Positions 25,640 through 32,013 of a stretch of 34,435 nt of DNA are shown piece after piece. The notes under the pieces were generated by a model. That model made no database searches, was not told the DNA's origin, and was given only the letters and a program-made list of their open reading frames with translations. The DNA comes from Victivallales bacterium. Its GTDB lineage: Bacteria; Verrucomicrobiota; Lentisphaeria; Oligosphaerales; Oligosphaeraceae. Position 1 is the stretch's first letter. The number at the start of each line of letters is the position of its first letter. Made by a program: the position numbers and the translations under genes. Location: NCBI GenBank assembly GCA_017554445.1, contig JAFZIJ010000075.1, forward strand, positions 1-34,435, read 5' to 3'.

Positions 25640-25660
25640 GCAATGCTGAATGCTGAATGG
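25635..25660 (+). repeat. Heptamer array overlapping the mrdA stop (AATGCTG type)
   Basis: Units AATGAGC, AATGCTG, AATGCTG, then AATGG. The mrdA stop TGA is inside unit 1. Confidence 0.65.
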
Positions 25661-25682
25661 TTTTATTGAGTTTCATGCCATT

Positions 25683-25703
25683 TTTCTTGTAATTGACAAG
25701 AAA
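25683..25703. promoter_or_regulatory. Inverted repeat upstream of the Panacea gene, candidate operator
   Basis: TTTCTTGT-AATTG-ACAAGAAA is a perfect 8-base inverted repeat. It lies just upstream of a second one, TTGAC-N7-GTCAA (25709-25725), that overlaps the -35 box of the predicted promoter. Self-repression is common in toxin-antitoxin operons. Confidence 0.45.
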
Positions 25704-25708
25704 TAAAT

Positions 25709-25736
25709 TTGACATTTCTAGTCAAAGAACTATTGT
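25709..25736 (+). promoter_or_regulatory. Promoter of the Panacea module
   Basis: A perfect TTGACA (25709-25714), 16-base spacer, TATTGT (25731-25736, four of six). The inverted repeat TTGAC-N7-GTCAA covers the -35 and part of the spacer, so binding there would block polymerase. The leader is about 40 bases. Confidence 0.55.
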
Positions 25737-25783
25737 TTAAATTATTTCTAGAAGATTATGTCTTTGAGGTAGGAAAAACAGTT

Positions 25784-26341
25784 ATGTTTCCAGATTACCA
25801 TAAAATCGTCCAATCCATCAATTTTTTTGCCAGACAACATGGAAATCTTGCCATTGGCAAGCTTGTGTTTCTGAAACTGATGTTTTTGGCAGATCGGTAT
25901 CATGTGCGCATGTACGGACGGCTGATTAGCAACAGCCATTATTTGGCTATGAAATACGGACCTGTGGCTTCAGAATCCAAGAATACCTTTGAGTTTTTGG
26001 AATTGCCTGAAGGCGAGCGGAAATATGCTTGTGAGTTTTTGGAGCCAGTTTCGCGGAATATCGTAAAATCCGTGCGCGATGTTCAGAATGATGTCTTTTC
26101 TGAGACGGACAGGGAGGCGCTGACCATGGCATGGTTGACTTATCGACGCTATCCGAAAATCGTGGATTATACACATCGCTTTCCTGAATGGAAGAAGCAT
26201 ATCCATGAATTAGTGGGGAATAAAGTTGTGACAATGGATTTGAATGATTTTTTCCTGCCTTTTGATGACGACTATTGCCCTGCGGCAGGTGAGCGGCTTG
26301 AATTAAATCGCGAATGTTTCCATGAAATGATGTCCATGTGA
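25784..26341 (+). CDS. Panacea-domain (SocA/DUF4065-type) antitoxin-like protein
   Basis: 185 residues. The first half is a recognisable Panacea domain: KIVQSINFFARQ, then GKLVFLKLMFLADRYH, then LAMKYGPVASES. The domain serves as a neutralising module for many unrelated toxins and in SocA acts as a proteolytic adaptor. No separate helix-turn-helix is visible. The second half (about 110-185) is not recognised. ATG 25784 is chosen because GAGGTAGGA lies about 10 bases upstream; a TTG at 25709 is really the -35 box. The partner gene begins 15 bases after the stop, a typical spacing for a two-gene module. The region is richer in A and T than its neighbours, which suggests transfer. Confidence 0.8.
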   Translation: MFPDYHKIVQSINFFARQHGNLAIGKLVFLKLMFLADRYHVRMYGRLISNSHYLAMKYGPVASESKNTFEFLELPEGERKYACEFLEPVSRNIVKSVRDVQNDVFSETDREALTMAWLTYRRYPKIVDYTHRFPEWKKHIHELVGNKVVTMDLNDFFLPFDDDYCPAAGERLELNRECFHEMMSM

Positions 26342-26356
26342 CTGGAAGTGCCTGTC

Positions 26357-26758
26357 ATGCAGAAAGGAAACGTCTTCTATGGTTTGTTTAGGGAACTTTC
26401 CAGTGGAAAATCCCATTTTCTGATTGTCATCGGCACTCCATCAGAAGATATACCTTATATTGTATTGGCAACCATTACATCACAGATAGAGAAGGCGAAA
26501 AGACGTTTGCAGATGAACGGTCTCTCGCCAGAGACATTGGTGGAATTGTCTCCAAGTGACTATCCGCCATTACACCTTCCGTCTGTCGTTGATTGTAATT
26601 ATCCGCTAAAATGCTCAAAGGATTTGTTCGAAATGGATTTTGGTGATTTCAATCGCAAGGAAGACATGCCGAAACATCTTGTTGAAAAAATCATATCTGG
26701 AGTACTGCTTAGTCCATTGGTTTCCAATGAAATCAAAAAGTTAATTATAAATTGTTAA
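26357..26758 (+). CDS. Putative toxin partner of the Panacea protein (unknown family)
   Basis: 133 residues, not recognised. The first 60 residues are beta-rich (GNVFYGLFRELSSGKSHFLIV, then IPYIVLATITSQ), recalling the small barrel of PemK/MazF-like proteins. A proline-rich loop (SPSDYPPLHLPSVVDCN) and a helical tail (LVEKIISGVLLSPLV) follow. The barrel comparison is inference only. Position supports a toxin: the gene is the second of a tight pair behind an antitoxin-type gene with its own promoter. ATG 26357 is preferred (GGAAG 8 bases upstream); GTG 26348 would add three residues. The last five residues (LIINC) and the stop TAA (26756-26758) are encoded by heptamer repeat DNA, so the natural C-terminus may have been replaced. 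Confidence 0.6.
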   Translation: MQKGNVFYGLFRELSSGKSHFLIVIGTPSEDIPYIVLATITSQIEKAKRRLQMNGLSPETLVELSPSDYPPLHLPSVVDCNYPLKCSKDLFEMDFGDFNRKEDMPKHLVEKIISGVLLSPLVSNEIKKLIINC

Positions 26759-26770
26759 TTGTTAATTATG
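26743..26770 (+). repeat. Heptamer array holding one gene's stop and the next gene's start
   Basis: Units AATTATA, AATTGTT, AATTGTT, AATTATG in perfect phase. The junction of units 2 and 3 forms the stop of the toxin-like gene; the last three bases of unit 4 are the ATG of the deacetylase. Confidence 0.8.
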
Positions 26771-27439
26771 AGTGGTATAGTTTGCTTGACATTTGATGAT
26801 TGTGATGTGAAAGGTTGGACGGCGGCGATTCCGCTGTTTGCAGAATACGATGCGCATGCGCTGTTTTCTTTTTCTGGAAACATCACGGCGGAAGTCATCG
26901 GTTGCATGAAGGCGTTAATGGCTGCGGGGCATAGCCTTGGGCTGCATTCCGTCCATCATGCGAACGCTCCTGAATACATGGAAGAACATGGCATTCAGGC
27001 GTATTACGATGACGAGATCGCTCCGCAGATGGAAGCCTGCCTTGCGGCGGGAATCAAGCCAGGCAGTTTCGCGTTTCCGAACAACCGCTTCAATGATGCG
27101 GCGTTGGAATTGCTGTCGCCGTATTTCCATCATTTCCGTGCAGGCTGCGGAACGTTGGGCGGCGATGCCATGTTTCTGAAAACAAAGGACTTGACACCGC
27201 AATGCCGTGTCATGCGTGGCGGTGGTTTGGGCGAATACTACCATACAAAGACAGAAGATGTTTTGGCCGTGATCGACCGTGCGGCGGATCGTGACGAATG
27301 CGTGACGTTCTTTTCGCATGGCATATCGCCCGGAGCAAAAGGCGTGAACATGCCGTTGGAACTTTTGACAGCCATGCTTGAGCATGCGAAGAAGCGCGGC
27401 TGTAAAATGATCGGCTTCGATGAGTTGCCAACCGCTTAG
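26768..27439 (+). CDS. Polysaccharide deacetylase (NodB-homology) family protein
   Basis: 223 residues. It has the NodB motifs: T-F-D-D (LTFDDCDVKGW, first metal aspartate), H-S-V-H-H (LGLHSVHHA, metal histidines), an AFPNNRF segment where RxPY/F usually stands, and a late histidine (FFSHGISP). These enzymes remove acetyl groups from chitin-like or peptidoglycan sugars; some act on other amides. There is no signal peptide, so a cytoplasmic small substrate is possible. ATG 26768 is the only sensible start: the protein then opens at beta strand 1. No Shine-Dalgarno exists, because the 9 bases before it are heptamer DNA. Translation may rely on reinitiation after the upstream stop. The TAG stop is embedded in a hairpin (27430-27456). 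Confidence 0.8.
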   Translation: MSGIVCLTFDDCDVKGWTAAIPLFAEYDAHALFSFSGNITAEVIGCMKALMAAGHSLGLHSVHHANAPEYMEEHGIQAYYDDEIAPQMEACLAAGIKPGSFAFPNNRFNDAALELLSPYFHHFRAGCGTLGGDAMFLKTKDLTPQCRVMRGGGLGEYYHTKTEDVLAVIDRAADRDECVTFFSHGISPGAKGVNMPLELLTAMLEHAKKRGCKMIGFDELPTA

Positions 27440-27456
27440 AGGAGCTAAATGCGGTT
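27430..27456 (+). terminator. Hairpin around the deacetylase stop codon
   Basis: AACCGC (27430-27435) pairs with GCGGTT (27451-27456), and inside it TTAG pairs with CTAA around AGGAG. The stop TAG (27437-27439) is within the stem. The sequence CCGCTTAGAGGAGCTAAA resembles the blocks after mfd and the PHP gene. No T run. Confidence 0.45.
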
Positions 27457-27581
27457 ATAGTGGTTAGTGGGTTCGCATAAAGCAGATGCAGGAAAATGCC
27501 ATGATGGCTTGATTTCAGCCATTGCGGATATACGTTTTATATTGGTTTGATTTGTCATCTCATGGTAGTCTGGAGAAAATA

Positions 27582-28961
27582 ATGGCTGTTATCTTTACAA
27601 TAGAAGAAATATCAACGGTTTGCGGTGGCGAATGGATCGCGCCGGCGACAGCGACGACGGTGGAAGGCGTCAATGACGACAGCCGTTCCGTCGTAAAGGG
27701 CAATCTGTTTGTCGCGTTGAAGGGTGAATTGGCGGACGGCCACAAATATGTGCTGAACGCGGCTCGTGCAGGAGCCGCCTGCCTGCTGGTGGAACGCGCT
27801 CCTCAGGATGCTGAACTTGCTGAAATCAAGAAACTTGGCTGTGGTTGTCTGTTGGTGGCGGACAGTTGCCGCGCCTATCATGGATTGGCCTGCACGTATC
27901 GTCGTCGTTTCCCGAATCTGCCAATCGTTGGTGTGACTGGCAGTTGCGGCAAGACGAGCACGAAGGAAATGGTAGCGGCCGTTTTGGAGAAAAAATATCC
28001 GGGCCATGTGCTGAAGACGATCGGCAACACGAACAACTTCTTTGGTGTGCCACGCAACTTGTTCCGCATTAACGATGAAACGCAGGCGGCGGTAATTGAG
28101 ATGGGCAGTAACAAACAAGGCGAAATCGACCGCTTGGCGACCATGGTCGAACCGACGGCTGGCATCATTTGCAACATCGGCGCGGCCCATTTGGAATTCT
28201 TCCATGATCTGCGCGGCGTGGCGGAGGAAAAAGGCGATTTGTTCACGCATACGCCTGAAAATGCGACGGTTGTGATGCCAGGCGAAGCCGAAGGACTGGA
28301 CATTTTGAAAAAGCATGCGGGCGGACGGCGAATCGTGACGTTCGGTGCGTCCGATGAATGCGACGTGCAAGGCGTGTATCTTGGCCTGCGCGACGGCGGT
28401 TATGGATTGAAGCTTATCGCCAAAAATCGTGGCGAATCCGTTGAATTTACGTGGGGGCTTGGCGGGGCGCATCAGGCCGTCAACGCGGCGGGAGCCGCGG
28501 CGATTGGACTGTCGTTTGGTCTGTCATTGGAACAGATAGCTTTAGGCTTGCAAGCATGTGAATTGCCCGGAGCGCGCATGAAGGTGGAACAGATTGACGG
28601 ACGGTATTGGGTGAATGATTCATACAACGCAAATCCGAACAGCATGCGCGCATCGTTGTCATGGTTCAAGGAGATTTCCGCAAGCGGAAAAAGCCGTCTG
28701 CTGGTGCTCGGCGACATGTTGGAACTTGGTGAAAACAGCGCCAAGGCGCATGAAGAACTGTTGCAATGGGCGCGGGCGGAATTTCCAAATGACCGGATTG
28801 TCACGGTTGGCAAACTGATGGCTCCTGCATCGAAAGCTCTTGGACTGGAGCATTATGCGACGGCGTTGGAGGCCAAGGAGGCATTGAGCGGTCATCTGCC
28901 GGAAGGCGGCTGGATATTGCTGAAAGGCTCCAACAGCATCGGTCTTGGAGCGATTCTCTGA
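27582..28961 (+). CDS. murF: UDP-MurNAc-tripeptide-D-Ala-D-Ala ligase MurF
   Basis: 459 residues in the three-domain Mur ligase layout: an N-terminal UDP-substrate domain (DDSRSVVKGNLFVALKGE near 31-50), a central ATPase with GVTGSCGKTSTKE (K124), the substrate segment NTNNFFGVP, EMGSNKQGEI, and a C-terminal domain with NDSYNANPNSM and LGDMLELGE. It adds D-Ala-D-Ala to complete the peptidoglycan precursor in the cytoplasm. ATG 27582 is chosen for the GGAG 6-7 bases upstream and the normal N-terminus; the frame is open further to 27522. The gene is alone, without the usual mur neighbours. The 142 bases before it hold a heptamer scrap and a small inverted repeat (ATGGCT...AGCCAT, about 27503-27521). 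Confidence 0.95.
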   Translation: MAVIFTIEEISTVCGGEWIAPATATTVEGVNDDSRSVVKGNLFVALKGELADGHKYVLNAARAGAACLLVERAPQDAELAEIKKLGCGCLLVADSCRAYHGLACTYRRRFPNLPIVGVTGSCGKTSTKEMVAAVLEKKYPGHVLKTIGNTNNFFGVPRNLFRINDETQAAVIEMGSNKQGEIDRLATMVEPTAGIICNIGAAHLEFFHDLRGVAEEKGDLFTHTPENATVVMPGEAEGLDILKKHAGGRRIVTFGASDECDVQGVYLGLRDGGYGLKLIAKNRGESVEFTWGLGGAHQAVNAAGAAAIGLSFGLSLEQIALGLQACELPGARMKVEQIDGRYWVNDSYNANPNSMRASLSWFKEISASGKSRLLVLGDMLELGENSAKAHEELLQWARAEFPNDRIVTVGKLMAPASKALGLEHYATALEAKEALSGHLPEGGWILLKGSNSIGLGAIL

Positions 28962-28982
28962 AAATCGAGCAGGATGCCGAAT

Positions 28983-29930
28983 ATGTTGTCAGTCCGTGAT
29001 TTAACAGTACAATTCGACACCGACGACGGGCGTCTGCAGGCCGCGACGCATGTGTCGTTCGACGTGGCGACAGGCGGCACGTTGGGGCTGGTCGGTGAAT
29101 CCGGCTGTGGCAAATCCGTTTCCGCCATGAGCATTCCACGGCTGATTCCGCAGCCGCCAGGCCATATCGTGTCTGGCGAAATTTTGCTGGATGGTATTGA
29201 TTTGCTGAAACTTCCGATATCGGAGATGCGGAATGTCCGTGGACGTGACATCGGCGTGATCTTCCAGGAGCCGATGACGGCGCTGTCACCGCTCCATCGG
29301 ATTGGCGATCAATTGGCGGAAGTCGTTGAATTGCATGAACATTGCTCCAAGCGTGATTTGTATGCACGTTGTCTGGACTGGCTGAAAAAAGTCGGCATAC
29401 CGGACGCGGAAAAACGGATGGAGGCGTTTCCGTTTGAACTATCAGGCGGAATGCGGCAGCGTGTGATGATCGCGATGGCATTGATCATGCAGCCGAAACT
29501 GATCATCGCGGACGAGCCGACGACGGCATTGGATGTGACGATTCAGGCCCAGATTCTGGATTTGCTGAAAGCCATCAGAGCGAAGGATTCGTCGTTGCTG
29601 CTCATCACGCACGACATGGGCGTCATTTGGGAGATGTGCGACGAAATGGTCGTCATGTACGCTTCCCGCGTGGTGGAATCCGGCCCTGTAAAGGAGCTCT
29701 TCAAGGAGCCGCGGCATCCTTATACGGAAGGACTGCTGAAGTCAATTCCAGGCCTGGCCGCCCATACGGAACGGCTTCCGCACATACCGGGGCAGGTTCC
29801 GAGCCTGCTGCATCTGCCGAAAGGCTGTTCATTCGCGGATCGCTGTCCGTATGCGACGGCGCGTTGCCGCGAAGAGCAGCCAGAACTGAAAACGGATGGC
29901 GGACGACGGTTGGCGTGCTTCCGTGAATGA
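28983..29930 (+). CDS. Oligopeptide/dipeptide ABC transporter ATPase (OppD/DppD-type)
   Basis: 315 residues. Walker A is GESGCGKS (K44), signature LSGGMRQR, Walker B IIADEPTTALDV, switch ITHDMG. The C-terminal extension with CSFADRCPYATARC is typical of the peptide-importer ATPases. It would energise uptake of peptides (or oligosaccharides or nickel in some members) at the inner membrane. No permease, binding protein or OppF partner adjoins, which is unusual. ATG 28983 (MLSVRDLTV) is preferred with AGGA 8 bases upstream; ATG 28974 adds three residues. The start is 21 bases after murF, so cotranscription is likely. Confidence 0.88.
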   Translation: MLSVRDLTVQFDTDDGRLQAATHVSFDVATGGTLGLVGESGCGKSVSAMSIPRLIPQPPGHIVSGEILLDGIDLLKLPISEMRNVRGRDIGVIFQEPMTALSPLHRIGDQLAEVVELHEHCSKRDLYARCLDWLKKVGIPDAEKRMEAFPFELSGGMRQRVMIAMALIMQPKLIIADEPTTALDVTIQAQILDLLKAIRAKDSSLLLITHDMGVIWEMCDEMVVMYASRVVESGPVKELFKEPRHPYTEGLLKSIPGLAAHTERLPHIPGQVPSLLHLPKGCSFADRCPYATARCREEQPELKTDGGRRLACFRE

Positions 29931-29974
29931 TCGAAATAAGAGATTCATTAACATACTTTTTTAAGGAAGAGAAA

Positions 29975-31105
29975 ATGAAAAGACATTGCGTATCAATGAT
30001 GGGTTTCATCTTGGCGGCTGTTCTGTTTTGCTCCTGCACGACGATGAAGAAGAGCGCGAAAGATATGCCTGTGCGAGACTTTTTCACACTTCAGGACGGC
30101 AGAGTCGCGAAACTTTACACGTTGAGCAACGGCAAAGGCTTCGAGGCGAAAGTGACGGATATGGGAGGCGCGTTGGTGTCGCTCACGACGGTGGACCGCA
30201 ACGGCGATCCCATCGACGTCGTGCTCGGTCATAACAAGCCGGAAGCCTACGAAGGCAACGGGCCGTTCATGGGGGCGCAGATTGGACGTTATGCGAACCG
30301 CATCACAGGGGCGAGCTTCGTGTTGGATGGAAAGCGTTATGAGTTGCACCAGAACGAGAAAGCACGTGGTAACACGCTGCACGGCGGTCTCTGTTTCGGT
30401 CAGCGCCATTTGTGGGAGGCAACGCCTATCGACGCCGCGACGTTGAAACTGAAACTATTCAGTCCGGACGGCGAAGCGGGTTTTCCGGGCAATCTGACGG
30501 TCACCGTGACGTTCCATGTGACGGATAACAACGAATTGGAATTGTCGTATGATGCCACTACGGACGCGCCAACGATCATCTGTCTGACCAATCATATTTA
30601 CTTCAATTTAAATGGCTGTTTTGCAACGGACTGCAAAGGCCATGAAGTTTGGGCGCGAGCTTACGGCCACACGGAAGTCGATAAGAATTTGTCGGCGACG
30701 GGCCGCACGTTGCCAGTAGTCAACACGCCATATGATTTGCGGACGGGGCGCACATTTGAATCGATTTATGAAGACGAACAGTTGCCGATCGCCTTTGACG
30801 ACAATTTCGTCATCGCCAACGAAGCGGGTAATTTCCAGAAAGGCGTCTTCCGCGTGTTGTCGCGCAAGACAGGCGTACAGATGGAACTGGATACGGATCA
30901 GCCTGGCGTGCAGTTCTATATGGGTTATTGGATGGGCGCGATGGACGGCAAATACGGTGTGAAATACAAGCGTTTCGGGGCGTTCTGCTTGGAACCGCAG
31001 TTATGGCCGGATTCGCCGAACCACCCGGATTTTCCGAACGCGCGGTTGAATCCGGGCGAGCATTACAAGCATCATTCCGTCTATCGCTTTAGCGTGATAA
31101 AATAA
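29975..31105 (+). CDS. Aldose 1-epimerase (galactose mutarotase), lipoprotein form
   Basis: 376 residues. An N-terminal lipoprotein-like signal (MKRHCVSMMGFILAAVLFCSC, lipid site probably C21, lipobox imperfect) precedes a complete GalM fold. Landmarks are GAQIGRYANRI, a long LHGG segment (NTLHGG), the catalytic histidine in LTNHIYFNLNG and the glutamate in FCLEPQLWPDSPNH. It interconverts alpha and beta anomers of galactose or related sugars. Lipidation would place it in the envelope, acting before uptake. ATG 29975 has AAGGA 7 bases upstream; 16 upstream codons overlap the oppD-type gene end and are not needed. The next gene starts after the inverted 9-mer element. Confidence 0.9.
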   Translation: MKRHCVSMMGFILAAVLFCSCTTMKKSAKDMPVRDFFTLQDGRVAKLYTLSNGKGFEAKVTDMGGALVSLTTVDRNGDPIDVVLGHNKPEAYEGNGPFMGAQIGRYANRITGASFVLDGKRYELHQNEKARGNTLHGGLCFGQRHLWEATPIDAATLKLKLFSPDGEAGFPGNLTVTVTFHVTDNNELELSYDATTDAPTIICLTNHIYFNLNGCFATDCKGHEVWARAYGHTEVDKNLSATGRTLPVVNTPYDLRTGRTFESIYEDEQLPIAFDDNFVIANEAGNFQKGVFRVLSRKTGVQMELDTDQPGVQFYMGYWMGAMDGKYGVKYKRFGAFCLEPQLWPDSPNHPDFPNARLNPGEHYKHHSVYRFSVIK

Positions 31106-31113
31106 AGGAAGAA

Positions 31114-31210
31114 TCTGGAAGTTCTAGATTGTCTGGAAGTTCTGGAAAAAGGATTGACTCCAGTATATCCAGAATATCCAGAATATCCAGTATATCCAGT
31201 ATGTCCAGAA
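31114..31210. repeat. Inverted 9-mer repeat element, copy 2
   Basis: The left arm (31114-31149) has units TCTGGAAGT, TCTAGATTG, TCTGGAAGT and TCTGGAAAA. The right arm (31160-31210) has CCAGTATAT, CCAGAATAT, CCAGAATAT, CCAGTATAT, CCAGTATGT and CCAGAA. The RNA can fold so that TCTGGAAGTTCTGGA pairs with TCCAGAATATCCAGA (13 of 15). The right arm ends 5 bases before the etfB ATG at 31216. Same design as 4141-4240. Confidence 0.85.
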
Positions 31211-31215
31211 ATCAA

Positions 31216-31989
31216 ATGAAAATAGCGGTTTGCCTGAAACAAGTTCCGGATACGGCTGCAATGCAACTGGATCCCGTGACGCATACGCTGCGGCGTGATG
31301 GCGTGAAGGCCGTCTTGAATCCGCTGGACGAATTTCCGCTGGAGGCGGCCATCCGTCTGAAGAAGGCTGTAGGCGGAAGCGTGACGGCCTTCACGATGGG
31401 GCCGCCACAGGCGGATGCCGTTCTACGGCGTGCCATTTCCATGGGAGCGGACGATGCCGTGTTGCTGTCATGCCGCGAATTCGCGGGTTCGGACACGTGG
31501 GCGACGTCTCTGAATCTTGCGGCGGCATTGCGGAAGCATGGTCCGTTCGATGTCATCCTGTGCGGCAAGCAGGCGACGGATGGTGATACGGCGCAGATCG
31601 GGCCGGCTCTCGCGGCGCATTTGGATATGCCGCAAGTCACGTATGTGACGGCAATTGAGGCGAAAGACAACGGTTGTCTGGAAGTCCGCCGCATGATGGA
31701 TGACGGGACGGCTGTGCTGTCGGTAAAACCGCCAGTCGTGCTGACGGTTTTGAAGGAGGCGAACGAGCCTGGTTTCCCGTCGTTGAGCGGCTATGTGAAG
31801 GCATTGGATGCGGACGTGATGCTGGAAACAGCTGAATCGCTGTGCATTGCGGCGGTGGATACAGGGCTGAAAGGTTCGCCTACAAGGGTGGCGAAAGTCA
31901 GCGTTCCGGAGATTTCACGCAAACGCTGTCTCATCAAAGGCGATTTGGGCGAATGCGTGGCGCGGCTGTTGGAAGAAGTTAAATTGTAG
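31216..31989 (+). CDS. etfB: Electron transfer flavoprotein beta subunit
   Basis: 257 residues, the usual EtfB length. It starts MKIAVCLKQVPDT and carries LNPLDEFPLEAAIRLK, GADDAVLLSC, and the AMP/FAD-binding stretch ILCGKQATDGDTAQIGP. The C-terminal anchoring segment follows. EtfB pairs with EtfA to shuttle electrons from dehydrogenases or to drive bifurcation. No etfA lies next to it: the preceding gene is a mutarotase and the following gene a fucosidase. ATG 31216 is preferred because it gives the standard N-terminus; an in-frame ATG at 31201 would translate the end of the 9-mer element. No Shine-Dalgarno is visible, and a stem formed by the repeat could control initiation. Confidence 0.9.
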   Translation: MKIAVCLKQVPDTAAMQLDPVTHTLRRDGVKAVLNPLDEFPLEAAIRLKKAVGGSVTAFTMGPPQADAVLRRAISMGADDAVLLSCREFAGSDTWATSLNLAAALRKHGPFDVILCGKQATDGDTAQIGPALAAHLDMPQVTYVTAIEAKDNGCLEVRRMMDDGTAVLSVKPPVVLTVLKEANEPGFPSLSGYVKALDADVMLETAESLCIAAVDTGLKGSPTRVAKVSVPEISRKRCLIKGDLGECVARLLEEVKL

Positions 31990-32013
31990 TGGGTTAGGTG
32001 GAGGGAAGTTGCC

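Noticed and set aside
31129..31215. N-terminal extension of EtfB
   Set aside because: Again translated 9-mer repeat; MKIAVCLKQVPD is the standard EtfB start.
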